64,000 nt of DNA, taken from positions 43,236-107,235 of the forward strand of contig CAWADL010000009.1 in the NCBI GenBank assembly GCA_963780825.1, given 5' to 3'. The DNA comes from Roseiarcus sp963780825 (lineage in GTDB: Bacteria > Pseudomonadota > Alphaproteobacteria > Rhizobiales > Beijerinckiaceae). The notes below the pieces were generated by a model. That model saw only the letters and a program-made list of their open reading frames with translations, made no database searches and was not told the DNA's origin. The translations under genes and the position numbers were made by a program. How positions within the stretch are numbered: the stretch's first letter is position 1; each line of letters starts with the position of its first letter. This document shows positions 31,760-43,221 of this stretch, piece after piece.

Positions 31760-33309
31760 ACGGTCACGCTTCGCGCAGGCGAGGTCTCGCTGGCCGACTG
31801 GCGCGCCATCTAGCGCGGCGCCGACGTCGCGCTCGATCCCGCGCACGCGCCGGCGATCGCCGCCAGCGCGGCGGCGGTCGCGCGCATTCTCGCGCAAGGG
31901 CGAGCCGGTCTATGGCGTCAACACCGGCTTCGGCAAGCTGGCCAGCGTGCGCATCGCCGACGCGCGATCTGCCGCGCCTGCAACGCAACATCGTGCTTTC
32001 GCACGCGGCGGGCGTCGGCGAGCCGAGCCCTGTCGGCATCACGCGGCTGATGATGGCGCTGAAGCTCGCCTCGCTCGCGCAAGGCGCCTCGGGCGTGCAG
32101 CCGCAAACGCTGGCGCTGCTCGAAGCCATGCTGGCGAGGCGGCGTGACGCCGGTCGTGCCGTCGCAGGGCTCGGTCGGCGCCTCGGGCGATCTGGCGCCG
32201 CTGGCGCACATGGCCGCGGCGATGATCGGCGTGGGCGAAGCGTGTTTGAAGGCGCGCGCATGCCCGCCGCCGCAGGCGCTGGCGCGCGCCGGGCCTCGCG
32301 CCCACTCGAACTCGGCGCCGAAGGAAGGGCTCGCGCTGCTCAACGGCACGCAATTCTCGACCGCCCATGCGCTGGCCGGCCTGTTCGAGACCGAACGTCG
32401 TCTTCAGGCGGCGCTGGTGACCGGCGCGCTGTCGACCGACGCCGCGCGCGGCTCCGACACGCCGTTCGACCCGCGCATCCATGCGCTGCGCCGCCATCGC
32501 GGGCAGATCGAGGTCGCCGGCGCGCTTGCGCGCACTGATGGCGGGCAGCGCGATCCGCGCCTCCCACCTCATGGGCGACGCGCGCGTGCAGGATCCCTAT
32601 TGCCTGCGCTGCCAGCCGCAGGTGATGGGCGCGTGCCTCGATCTCATGCGCCAGGCCGCCGCGACGCTCGCCGACGAGGCCAACGGCGTCACCGACAATC
32701 CGCTGATCTTCGCCGAGGACGACACGGCGCTCTCGGGCGGCAATTTCCACGCCGAGCCCGTCGCCTTCGCCGCCGACATGATCGCGCTCGCGATTTGCGA
32801 GATCGGCTCGCTCGCCGAGCGGCGCATCGCCATGCTGGTCGATCCCGCGCTGTCCGGCCTGCCGGCTTTTCTCACGCCGCGTCCCGGCCTCAACTCCGGC
32901 TTCATGATCGCCGCAGGTGACGGCGGCGGCGCTCGTCTCCGAGAACAAGCAGCGCGCCTATCCCGCCAGCGTCGACTCGATCCCGACCTCCGCCAATCAG
33001 GAGGACCATGTGTCGATGGCCGCGCATGGCGCGCGGCGGCTGGCGCCGATGGCGAGGAACGCGGCGCGGTCATCGCGATCGAGGCGCTTGCCGCCGCGCA
33101 GGGCTGCGACTTCCACGCGCCGCTCGCTCGAGCGAAGCGCTCGAGGCGGCGCGCGCGCCTGCATCAGAGCGCACGTCGCCGACATCTGGACGAGGACCGC
33201 TATTTCCATCCCGATCTCGCGCGGCGCGAGCGCGCTGGTGCGCGAGGGCGCGCTGATCGAGGCCGTCGGCGGCGTCGCGCTGCCGGGCGTCAGCGGAGGC
33301 GCGCCATGA
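31756..33309 (+). CDS. hutH: Histidine ammonia-lyase (HutH), frameshifted
   Basis: HutH deaminates histidine to urocanate, the first step of the pathway. The autocatalytic MIO prosthetic group would form from the Ala-Ser-Gly in SQGSVGASGDLAPLAH. YGVNTGFGKLASVRI, GLNSGFMIAA and QEDHVSMAAHGARRL are further family signatures. Breaks lie near 31,763, 31,895, 31,970, 32,140, 32,295, 32,525, 32,920, 33,065 and later. In the N-terminal frame a TAG at 31,811-31,813 sits where homologues usually have a Tyr codon (ADWRAI-Y-RGA), which a simple indel does not explain. Both ends overlap neighbours by 4 bp. Confidence 0.9.
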
Positions 33310-34114
33310 CGCGACCGTCTGGTTGAGCGTCGAGCCGCGCGACGCGCCGCTGATCGTCAGCATCCCGCACGCCGGCGATCGATCTCGGCGACTATGAGCC
33401 GCGCTTCGTCAGCCCCTGGCGCGCCCGCCGCGATGCCGACTGGCATCTTGCCCGAGCTCTACGCCTTCGCCGCCTCGCTCGGCGCGACGATGGTCCGGAC
33501 CCGGATTTCGCGCTCGATCATCGACGTCAACCGCGATCCGTCGGGCGCCTCGCTCTACCCGGGTCAGGCGACGACGGAGCTTTGCCCGACGACCACATTC
33601 GACGGCGACCCGCTCTACCGCGACGGACGTAGCGCCCGACGCGGCCGAGATCGCCGCGCGCCGCGAAGCGTATTTCGTGCCCTATCACGCCGCGCTCGCC
33701 GCTGAGATCGCGCGGCTGCGGCAGCGCGCATGGCCGGCGTGGCGCTCTACGATGCGCATTCGATCCGTTCGCGCATCCCGCGTCTGTTCGACGGCGAGCT
33801 GCCGCATGTTCAATCTCGGCACGAACTCGGGCCGCGCCTGCAGCCCCGGCCTGCCGCGAAAGGCTCACGGCGATCGTCGGGGAAAGCGGCCTCAGCTTTG
33901 CCGTCGACGGCCGCTTCAAGGGCGGCTGGATCACGCGCAGCTTCGGACGGCCCGAGGACGGGCGTCGAAGCCGTGCAGATGGAGCTCGGCTGCCGCGGCT
34001 ACATGGCCGAGCCCGAGCGCATCGACGAGACAACTGGCCGACGCCATTCGACCCGCCCGCGCGGGCCTGATCCAACCGACGCTGCGGCGTTGTTGGAGGC
34101 GCTGCTCGCGCTAG
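33306..34114 (+). CDS. hutG: N-formylglutamate deformylase (HutG), frameshifted
   Basis: HutG (N-formylglutamate amidohydrolase) releases formate and glutamate, completing the route after HutF. Recognisable parts are APLIVSIPHAG (metal His), DVNRDPSGASLYPGQATTEL, VALYDAHSIRSRIPRLFDGE with its His, FNLGTNSGRACSP and VEAVQMELGCRGYM. Breaks lie near 33,312, 33,377, 33,450, 33,630, 33,735 and 33,805 onward. The start overlaps hutH (ATGA). The end is uncertain: a TAG at 34,112 closes one frame while the neighbouring frame (LLEALLALA) runs on toward hutU. Confidence 0.86.
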
Positions 34115-34153
34115 CGTCAATCTTGTCGTCGCTCAGCTTCGAGGAGCCATCCT

Positions 34154-35840
<1,687 letters not shown>

Positions 35841-35844
35841 GGCG

Positions 35845-35906
35845 GGAGCGTCGGCGTCCACGCCGACGTAGCGTGGCCGCCTCGTCGGCGTAGACGCCGA
35901 CGCTCC
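35845..35906. repeat. Family B palindromic repeat (B2), possible hut terminator
   Basis: Outer arms GGAGCGTCGGCGT (35,845-35,857) and ACGCCGACGCTCC (35,894-35,906) are a perfect 13-bp inverted repeat, and each side holds its own CGTCGGCGT-hairpin. It begins five bases after the hutU stop and could end the hut transcript. Confidence 0.7.
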
Positions 35907-35993
35907 AAAAACGAATTTGAGAGCAAGGATCGGAGTGAGCCGCCGCCTCGGGCGCCCTAGGTACAGGGCATAGGAAAACCGAGGAGTTGGGTT

Positions 35994-37061
35994 ATGAGCC
36001 TCACCATGAATAGAGAAACCCGAACCGACGCACGCTGGCGGATCGTATTGGATCGGAAAGCCGAGGCGAGCCACGCCTTCGTTTATGCAGTCAAGACGAC
36101 CGGCATCTACTGCCGCCCCTCCTGTCCCTCGCGCGCGCCGAACCGAGACAACGTCCTCTTCTTCGACACCGCTGATGAAGCCGAGGCGCAGGGCTTCCGC
36201 GCGTGTCTGCGATGCCGTCCCGCCGGACGGTCGATCGCGGAGAACGCGACCGACGCCGTCGCGAAGGCCTGCAGGATGCTCGAAGACGCCGAGGCGGCGC
36301 CGAAGCTGAGCGAACTCGCCGCCGCCGTCGGACTTAGCCCGTTCCACTTTCATCGTCAGTTCAAAGCGGTCACCGGCCTTACGCCGAAGGCTTACGGCGC
36401 CGCTCAGCGCGCCAAGCGGGTTCGCGTTGAACTTGCCGATGAAACATCCAGCGTGACCAAGGCGATCTACGGCGCCGGCTTCAATTCAAGCAGCCGCTTC
36501 TACGAGAAATCCGCCGAGGTGCTCGGCATGACGCCGACGGCTTTCAAGAAGGGCGGCAAGGGCGCGGAGATCCGCTTTGCGATCGGCGAGTGTTCGCTCG
36601 GCGCGATCTTGGTTGCTCGCAGCGCAAAGGGCGTTTGCGCGATCGCGTTTGGCGACGACCCGGGCGCGCTCACTCGCGATCTCGAAGACCGCTTTCCGAA
36701 CGCGCGGTTGATTGGCGGCGACCGCGACTTTGAGCAATGGGTGGCGCGTGTCGTCGGCTTTGTCGAGGCGCCTCAGATCGGCCTCGATCTGCCGCTCGAT
36801 GTGCGGGGCAGCGCATTCGAGGAGCGTGTCTGGCGGGCGTTGCGCGAAATTCCCTTCGGCGAGACCGCGAGCTATGCCGAAATCGCTCGGCGCATCGGCG
36901 AGCCGCGGCGCGCGCGCGCGGTCGCACGGGCCTGCGCCGCCAACAAAGTCGCGGTCGCGATCCCCTGCCACCGCGTGGTGCGAAGCGACGGCGGACTCTC
37001 CGGCTACCGCTGGGGCGTCGAGCGCAAGCGCGCCCTGCTCGAAAGGGAGAAGCGGGTATGA
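35994..37061 (+). CDS. ada: Bifunctional Ada regulator / O6-methylguanine-DNA methyltransferase
   Basis: Intact 355-residue Ada, which repairs alkylated DNA and activates the adaptive response. The N-terminal zinc domain has four Cys (GIYCRPSC and RACLRCRP). The central AraC-type HTH covers LSELAAAVGLSPFHFHRQFK. The C-terminal methyltransferase has AIPCHRVVRSDGGLSGYRWG with the acceptor Cys. GGAG precedes the ATG at 35,994 by about ten bases. The stop overlaps the next gene (ATGA), pairing it with an oxygenase known to travel with Ada. In a family of autoregulated operons, self-activation upon methylation is expected. Confidence 0.95.
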   Translation: MSLTMNRETRTDARWRIVLDRKAEASHAFVYAVKTTGIYCRPSCPSRAPNRDNVLFFDTADEAEAQGFRACLRCRPAGRSIAENATDAVAKACRMLEDAEAAPKLSELAAAVGLSPFHFHRQFKAVTGLTPKAYGAAQRAKRVRVELADETSSVTKAIYGAGFNSSSRFYEKSAEVLGMTPTAFKKGGKGAEIRFAIGECSLGAILVARSAKGVCAIAFGDDPGALTRDLEDRFPNARLIGGDRDFEQWVARVVGFVEAPQIGLDLPLDVRGSAFEERVWRALREIPFGETASYAEIARRIGEPRRARAVARACAANKVAVAIPCHRVVRSDGGLSGYRWGVERKRALLEREKRV

Positions 37062-37801
37062 GCGCGCTTGCCAAAGCCAAGCCGAGCGCCGCTCCTTCAG
37101 CTGAGCAGAGAGTCGAGCGATATGATTGGAGGGCGCTCGCTGCCGAACTCGACGCTCAAGGCGCCGCGGTGATGCAGAAGCTACTCTCAGTTGAGGAATG
37201 CGCGGAGATCGCCGCGCTTTACCCGGACGAGGAGCATTTCCGAAGTCATGTCGTCATGGCGCGGCATGGCTTCGGAAAGGGCGAGTACCGCTACTTCAAA
37301 TATCCGCTGCCGGGGCTGCTGCAAGAACTTCGTACGGCGCTCTACGCGCGCTTGGTTGACACAGCCAACGCGTGGAGCGAGCGGATGCGGATGGAGAACC
37401 GCTATCCCGCCGAGCATGCAGATTTCCTGAAGTTATGTCATGAGGCGGGACAGACGCGACCCACGCCCCTGTTGCTGCAATATGGCGCCGGCGATTTCAA
37501 CGCGCTGCATCAGGACCTCTACGGCGATCTCGCCTTTCCGATTCAGGTGGCGATTCTGCTTTCGGAGCCGGGCCGCGATTTCACGGGTGGCGAATTCGTG
37601 CTGACCGAACAGCGACCGCGCATGCAGAGCCGGGTTGAGGTCGTCCCGCTGCGCCAGGGTGACGCTGTTGCTTTCGCTGTGCACAACCGGCCGGTGCAGG
37701 GCGCGAAGGGGACGTATCGCGTCAATCTGCGACATGGAGTCAGCCGGATCAGATCTGGCCATCGTCATACGGTCGGGATCATTTTCCACGACGCGAAATA
37801 G
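37058..37801 (+). CDS. 2-oxoglutarate/Fe(II) oxygenase linked to Ada (PF09859-like)
   Basis: Intact 247-residue protein. The iron ligands appear as the His-x-Asp in ALHQDLYGDL and a distal His in VAFAVHNRPVQG or HTVGIIFHDA, with an Arg in GTYRVNLRHGVSRIRSG for the oxoglutarate carboxylate. This family is commonly placed beside or fused to ada and is thought to remove methyl groups from DNA oxidatively, in the manner of AlkB, though it is distinct from AlkB. The 4-bp overlap with ada argues for co-translation and induction by alkylation damage. Substrate specificity is not established by sequence. Confidence 0.85.
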   Translation: MSALAKAKPSAAPSAEQRVERYDWRALAAELDAQGAAVMQKLLSVEECAEIAALYPDEEHFRSHVVMARHGFGKGEYRYFKYPLPGLLQELRTALYARLVDTANAWSERMRMENRYPAEHADFLKLCHEAGQTRPTPLLLQYGAGDFNALHQDLYGDLAFPIQVAILLSEPGRDFTGGEFVLTEQRPRMQSRVEVVPLRQGDAVAFAVHNRPVQGAKGTYRVNLRHGVSRIRSGHRHTVGIIFHDAK

Positions 37802-37807
37802 AACCAA

Positions 37808-37917
37808 GGCGCCTTGTAGCCGCGGTCGTTGACCGCGGTCGCCGTGTGAGCGCCGCTATCCGGCAAGCCTTCGATCACGGCGCCGCCGCGGTCAACGACC
37901 GCGGCTACAAAGGCGCC
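37808..37917. repeat. Family A nested palindromic repeat (A3)
   Basis: The clearest copy: a perfect 25-bp inverted repeat joins 37,814-37,838 to 37,886-37,910, extended by GGCGCC at both ends. Each arm is itself a hairpin (CCGCGGTC-GTT-GACCGCGG). The core at 37,844-37,880 resembles the cores of A1 and A4. It lies between the convergent oxygenase and HlyD genes and may serve as a bidirectional terminator. Confidence 0.8.
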
Positions 37918-37922
37918 TCCGG

Positions 37923-38925
37923 TCACGGCCCCGCGGCTTCCAGCCACACCGACATGCCCGGCTCCAGATCATCGTCATCGTCGCCGACCGCGTCCATGCG
38001 AACAAAGAAGCTGCTGAGGTCGTGGTCGCCGACGGCGCGCGTCGCCTGCCAGGTCGCGAAGTCGCCGAGCGGCCGCAATTCGACCACGCGCGCCGAAGTG
38101 GCCTTTCCCGTCGCTGCGCATCAACTTCATCGTCGCGCCGATCGCGACTGCCCGCAAGTTTGTCCTCGCGTATCGTGAAGGTGAACCACGGCGCGCTCGC
38201 TGGGAACGATGGTGACGACGGTTTGCCCCGGCCGGACGATCTCGCCGAGTTCTCCCACCACGGTCTTGACGACGCCGTCGACCGGCGCTGTCAGCGTGAT
38301 TTCCTGACCCGCGCCGCGGTCACCGCCGCGCGTCGCGCGCGCGTCGAGCGAGACGCGCGTCGGCGATGCCGCGCTCCTCCTTGGTCGGTCCCGGCGGTCG
38401 CCTCGGCGTAGGCGGCTTTCTTGATCGCCAGGGTCGCGCTGGTCGAAGCGAGATTGGCCGTCTCCTGGTCGACCCGCTCGGGCGAGGCGTAGCCCTTGGC
38501 CGCGAGCGCCGTCGCGCGATTGCGCTCGTCGTCGGCGAAGACGACATTGGCGTCGCGCGGTTTCGACCGCCTCTCGCGCTATGTTTTGTTCTTCCTTGCG
38601 CACGCCCGCGTAGGTGTTGGCGCGGTCGGCGGCGGCGTTGGCGGCCGCAGCGTTGGCTTGGCCCAGGCTCGCGATCAGATCAGGCGCGTCGAGCACCGCC
38701 ACGACGGCGCCCTTCGCGACCCGCGCGCCGGGGACACCTTTGATCTCGCCGAGCCGGCCGCTGATCCGCGGCGAGATCCGAATCTCGGTGCGGCGCACCA
38801 TGCCGAGGATCGGCTGCGGCTCGCGCGCCGCACGCTGCGAATCGTAGACGGCGTATACGCAACCGCCCGACGACCAACGCGAGGATCAGCAGCGCCTTGC
38901 CGCGATATCGAGCCAGTGCGCTCAT
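37923..38925 (-). CDS. HlyD-family membrane fusion protein, frameshifted
   Basis: Periplasmic adaptor subunit of an export system, anchored by one N-terminal helix (MSALARYRGKALLILALVVG). The biotinyl-lipoyl-like halves are visible as GRLGEIKGVPGARVAKGAVV and EITLTAPVDGVVKTVVGELG, flanking an Ala-rich coiled-coil hairpin (ANAAAANAAADRANTYAGVR). The C-terminus reads MSVWLEAAGP. Breaks occur near 38,865, 38,575, 38,365, 38,165 and 38,075. It is the last gene of a four-gene operon and its ATG overlaps the preceding permease stop. Confidence 0.82.
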
Positions 38926-40082
38926 GCGGGCCTCCTCGACGCTTGCCGCGCCATCAGCAAGGCCGCAATCACGCCATAGATCGCGACCAAGCATCCAAAG
39001 CGTCGACAACTGGCTGTGAACGTCGGCGAGCGACGCGCCCATCTGGTTGGCGCGCAGCAGCCCGTCGATGCCGGCGCTGCTCGGAAACAGCTCCGCCGCC
39101 CGGCTCAGCAAGCGCGGGAATCACTTCCCGCGGCCACGCGACGCCGACCAGGAAGAACAACGGCAGGCTAATGCCGATCAACACCAGCACGGCCGCCTCC
39201 CGGCGGACGAAAAAGGCGCCGAGACATTGTCCGAGGAAGCTGATGGCGAGCACGATAGGGCGCCGCGATCAGCGCCAGCGTCAGGGGCGACGCCATCGCC
39301 GTCAAACCGTAGAACCGCGGCAGCATGTACAGAAACAAGACAAAGCCGGGCGCGGCGAACGCCATGTGCGCGAGCGCGCGGCCAAGCACCACGGAGATCG
39401 CGTAGCGCCGCGCGATGCGCGACGCCGCGTGCGCCAGGGAGAGCCCGCGCCGAGCGTGGCGACGCCCATCAGCAAGGTCTGTTGCAGGATCAACATAAAC
39501 GCGGCGGGCACGACGTAGCTCGCATAGCCGCCGGTCGGATTGAACAGAGGCTGCGAAAGCACGGTCACCGGCTGCACGCTCGGCCAGCGCGGTGAAAGCG
39601 AGACTGCCGTCGGCGCGCGCGCTGCTGGAGAGCTCGCGCAGGTTGACGTCGCCGATCGCCTCGGTGATCCCGCCGAGCACGCGGCTGTAGAGAATCAGAT
39701 AGGTGGAATCGACGTAACGCCGGCAGATGCACGGTGTCGCCCTTGAGCAGGTCGCGCTCGGCGTCGCGGGGAATCTCGAGGATGCCGAACACGCGCCGCT
39801 CGCGCGAGCAATCGCTGGCCATCGGCGAGCGTCGCCGGCCGCTCGGCCACCTGCAGCGACTGGTCGGCGTTCAGGGTTTGAACGATCTCGCGGCTGAGCG
39901 CCGTCCCGTCGTCGTCGACGACGGCGATCGGGATTTTGCGCACGAGTTGGCCGAGATAGGGTTGCGGATACAAGCGCGCCGTAGATGAGCGGCGCCAGCA
40001 CGATCAGGCCAAACGCGCTGCGCGATCTGAGTATCCGCAGACTCTCGACCGTGAACGCCGCCGAGAGGCGCGTCGACGGCAT
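38922..40082 (-). CDS. ABC-2 type transporter permease, frameshifted
   Basis: Membrane protein of the ABC-2/YhhJ-like group. The N-terminal helix SLRILRSRSAFGLIVLAPLI and the large periplasmic domain (IPIAVVDDDGTALSREIVQT) precede C-terminal helices such as FLGQCLGAFFVRREAAVLVL and ISLPLFFLVGVAWPREVIP. Breaks lie near 39,970, 39,825, 39,725, 39,580, 39,440, 39,255, 39,115 and 39,000. The ATG at 40,082 opens the usual start; the end ALLMARQASRRPA overlaps the downstream HlyD ATG by 4 bp. No ATPase gene accompanies it in the window. Confidence 0.8.
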
Positions 40083-41254
40083 CGGCGGCGTCTCCAGATC
40101 GCCGGCTTCTCCGCGAGCGGGGCGCGCAAAATCGCGTGCAACCGCCACAGCGCCAGCACCGCGTAAAGCATGGTCAGGCCCGCGAGCCAGGCGAACGGCG
40201 TCGCCGAGTCCGCATCTGCGGGGAGCCGCGCGCGGCCTGATCGAACAGGATCTGCAGATACCAGCGCAGCGGCAGGATCGAGCCCCAGGCTTTGGCGAAG
40301 CCGCTCATTCCCAGAACCGGAAAGCCGACGCCGGCGAATCCGAACGCCGGCGAACAGAAGATGCCGGTCAACGAAAGGCCGCTCGCGAGGTCCTTCGTCA
40401 GCGTCTGGAACAGGGCGCCGAGCGCCAGATAGCTGGCGATCAGCAACATCGCCGAGATCGCGGTCATCACGGGATCGCCGCGAAACTGAAGATGGAAGGC
40501 GAAATGGAGAATGGCGACGCCGAGCGCGAATTGCGCCAGAAACAGCGCCAGATAGGGCGCGAGCTTGCCGGCGAGCGCGGTCGCCGGACGACCGCCGGCG
40601 GTCTCCAGCCATTCCGGCATGTTGCGATAGCCGAACTCCGATCCGACCGCGAAACCGCCGGAAATCGCGATCAGCACATGCAGCACCGTCGGCAGAATCG
40701 CGCGCAGCAGGAATTGCGCATAGTTGGTCTGCGGGTTGGTCAGCGCATAGCGCTCCACCACGAGCTGGCCTGAGCGGAAGCCGCCGCCGCCGCGGGGGCG
40801 TCGGCAGGTTGGCGGTGACCGCGCCCAGGGCGGAACGCAGCGACGAGGAAACCAGATTGCCGGCGGTGAATAGCTGCTCGTTGTAGAACACGACGATCTG
40901 CGGTCGCCGGCCCGCCAGCGCGTCGCGCTCGAGATGCTCGGGAAGGAACACGGCCGCGATCGCCTCGCCGGAGCGGATCGCGTGCATCGCCGAGGAAAGA
41001 TCGTCGAAGCGCTCGGCGACGGAAACGCCCGGCGCGGCCTCGACGCCCTGCACATAGGCCATCGAGGTCTGCGTGCGGTCCTCATCGACGATCGCCACGC
41101 TCATGCGGCGGATGACCGGCTCGCTGAACGTCGCCGCCAGGATCGAAGCGGCGAGCAGCGGGATGATCAAGCACGAGCAGGAACGCGGCGCGATCGCTCC
41201 AGATCCACCGCAGCTCCCGCCCGCGACGGCGAGGAAGCCGGTCGGGCGGCTCAT
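40004..41254 (-). CDS. ABC-2 type transporter permease, frameshifted
   Basis: A paralogue of the next permease with the same layout: helix near the start, periplasmic domain beginning MSVAIVDEDRTQTSMAYVQG and AIRSGEAIAAVFLPEHLERD, then helices such as VLHVLIAISGGFAVGSEFGY, LAPYLALFLAQFALGVAILH and GMSGFAKAWGSILPLRWYLQ. The ATG at 41,254 overlaps the stop of the HlyD gene upstream. Breaks lie near 41,170, 40,795 and 40,200. After the last correction no stop appears before 40,004, so it overlaps the next gene by 79 bases as written; the real end is probably near 40,083. Confidence 0.8.
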   Translation of the reverse strand: MSRPTGFLAVAGGSCGGSGAIAPRSCSCLIIPLLAASILAATFSEPVIRRMSVAIVDEDRTQTSMAYVQGVEAAPGVSVAERFDDLSSAMHAIRSGEAIAAVFLPEHLERDALAGRRPQIVVFYNEQLFTAGNLVSSSLRSALGAVTANLPTPPRRRRLPLRPARGGALCADQPADQLCAIPAARDSADGAACADRDFRRFRGRIGVRLSQHAGMAGDRRRSSGDRARRQARALSGAVSGAIRARRRHSPFRLPSSVSRRSRDDRDLGDVADRQLSGARRPVPDADEGPRERPFVDRHLLFAGVRIRRRRLSGSGNERLRQSLGLDPAAALVSADPVRSGRARLPADADSATPFAWLAGLTMLYAVLALWRLHAILRAPLAEKPAIWRRRRCRRRASRRRSRSRVCGYSDRAARLA

Positions 41255-42305
41255 CGCTCGCCACCCTTCCATTCGAGATAGGCGCTCATGCCGGGCCGCA
41301 GCGCCGGCAGCGGCTCGACGGGATAGGCGCGAACCTCGAAGGTGCGCAGATCGAAGTCGCCGGTCGCGCGCGTCGCCCGCCAGCCCGCATATTCCCCGCG
41401 CGGCGCGATCGTCTTCACCTGCACGGCGACCAACCGGTCCGCCAGCGCCGGGACCCGCACCGAGAACTTGTCGCCGACTTTGAGATTTCGCGCCAAGATC
41501 CTCGCGCAGATCGAAGCGGAACCAGACATCGCTGAGATCGACGAGCGACAGCAGCGGCACGCCCGGCGAGACATATTCGCCGAGTTCGCTGCCGATCTGA
41601 TAGACCTGCGCCGCGATCGGCGCCTTGACCTGAAGCTCGTCGACCTGCGCCTGCAATGTCTGTACGGCGGCGTCGGCGCTTACGACGCCGGCCTGGGCGA
41701 TCGGCGCGCTGTTCGCGGGTCGCGCCGGCGACCGCTTCGTCGCGGGCGGCATTGGCCTGCGCCAGCGTGCTCTTCGCGACGTCGAGCGACGCCGTCTCCT
41801 GCTGCAACTTCTGCTGCGAGGCGAAATCGTGCTCCGAGAGCTGCTTGGTGCGATCGTATTCCTGTTGGGCGAGCACGAGACTGGCCTGGCTCGCCGCGAC
41901 CGTCGCCTCGCGCTGCGCGATCTCCTCCTCGCGGACGCCGACGAGAACGTTGGCGAGATTGGCCTCGGCGACCGCCTTGGCGGTGCGCGCCTCGTTGAGC
42001 TTGGCGACGAGCTCGGGGTTGTCGATGACCAGCAGAAGCTGGCCCGCTGCGACATTGTCGCTTCGCTCGACCGGACGCTCTCGGACCAGCCCGTCGACGC
42101 GCGCCGCAATATCGATCCGCGTCGCGTCCGCCTCGCCTTGCACGACCAGCGGCTGTGCCTGGAACAGATACCAGAGCGAAAGGCCGGCGATGACCGCCAC
42201 GATCACGAACAACACGACCGCTGTGCGTCGCGCCGGCTCCGGAGGTTTCGGCGGCGGCGCCTCGGCGGTTGCTTCGTTCGCGCGAGTCAATTCGGTTGCC
42301 GACAT
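41251..42305 (-). CDS. HlyD-family membrane fusion protein, frameshifted
   Basis: First gene of the export operon. It has an N-terminal Pro-rich cytoplasmic tail, one membrane helix (AVVLFVIVAVIAGLSLWYLF), a lipoyl half (VDGLVRERPVERSDNVAAGQ), a long coiled-coil (AKAVAEANLANVLVGVREEE; ASLVLAQQEYDRTKQLSEHD), then the second lipoyl half and C-terminal beta domain ending YLEWKGGER. Breaks lie near 41,720 and 41,495. It is the larger of the two adaptors in the operon. The start ATG at 42,305 is preceded by a 97-bp gap likely to hold the operon promoter. Confidence 0.83.
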
Positions 42306-42402
42306 GTCGCGTGGACCCCCAGACGAATAGAATATCAGGTCTTTTTTCCAAGAGAAAGCGGGGTGCGAAACGGCCACCCAGCGGGTCAATATCGGCCAAA
42401 CT

Positions 42403-43221
42403 CTAGCTTTTCTGCAACCACGCGGCATCGATCTTCGGCAGCGGAATCGCATCGAGCAGCGCTCGCGTGTAGTCGGATTTCGGCGCCGCGAAGACGTCTT
42501 CGCAGAGGCCTTCTTCAACGATACGCCCGGCTTGTAAAACATAGATCCGATTGCAGATCGCGCGCACGACCGACAGGTCGTGACTAATGAACGCCATCGA
42601 GAGGCCAAGATCTCGCGACAGCGCCTTCAGAAGGTTGAGCGCCTGCGCCTGAGTCGAGACATCGAGCCCCGAAACAATCTCATCTGCAAGTACGAAATCG
42701 GGAGACAGCAGCGCCGCGCGGGCGATACCGACGCGCTGCCGCTGTCCGCCTGAGAGCTCATGCGGGTATCGGGCCAAACACGCCAGTGGTAAGCTGAATC
42801 GCTCAAAGATGGCGCGCGCGCTTCGCTCCGCCTCGGCTTCGTTGCTGGCAACACGATGAAACAGCATCGGTTCAGTCACGATTTGCCGGATCGTGCGCCG
42901 TGGATTGAGCGAAGCCATCGGGTCCTGGAAGATGAGCTGCATGCGCCGGCGCAGCGGCCGCATCTCGGCTTCGGAAAGCCGCGTGATATCGCGTCCTTCG
43001 AAGCTGATCCGCCCAGCGTTGATGTCGAGCAGGCGCAGCAGCGCGCGTCCGAGCGTTGTTTTGCCCGATCCGCTTTCGCCGACAATGCCGACAGTCTCGC
43101 CGCGCCCGATGCGCACAGTGACGCCCTGCAGCACCTTCGAAGCCGGCGCCGCGCTGAACAGACCTTGGCGCTTTGCGAAGATCACCTCGACGTTTTCCGC
43201 CACGAGCAGCTCTTGGCTCAT
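42403..43221 (-). CDS. Dipeptide/oligopeptide ABC transporter ATPase (DppF/OppF-like)
   Basis: Intact 272-residue nucleotide-binding subunit: Walker A GESGSGKTT, Q-loop MQLIFQDPMASLNPR (the DPxxSLNPR text is typical of peptide/nickel transporters), signature HELSGGQRQRVGIARA, Walker B FVLADEIVSGLD and H-loop FISHDLSVV. Note ADEIVSGLD instead of the more usual DEPVSALD. The protein is slightly shorter than typical DppF (about 330) and lacks the C-terminal oligopeptide extension, ending at IDAAWLQKS. The ATG at 43,221 overlaps the DppD-like stop. Confidence 0.88.
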   Translation of the reverse strand: MSQELLVAENVEVIFAKRQGLFSAAPASKVLQGVTVRIGRGETVGIVGESGSGKTTLGRALLRLLDINAGRISFEGRDITRLSEAEMRPLRRRMQLIFQDPMASLNPRRTIRQIVTEPMLFHRVASNEAEAERSARAIFERFSLPLACLARYPHELSGGQRQRVGIARAALLSPDFVLADEIVSGLDVSTQAQALNLLKALSRDLGLSMAFISHDLSVVRAICNRIYVLQAGRIVEEGLCEDVFAAPKSDYTRALLDAIPLPKIDAAWLQKS

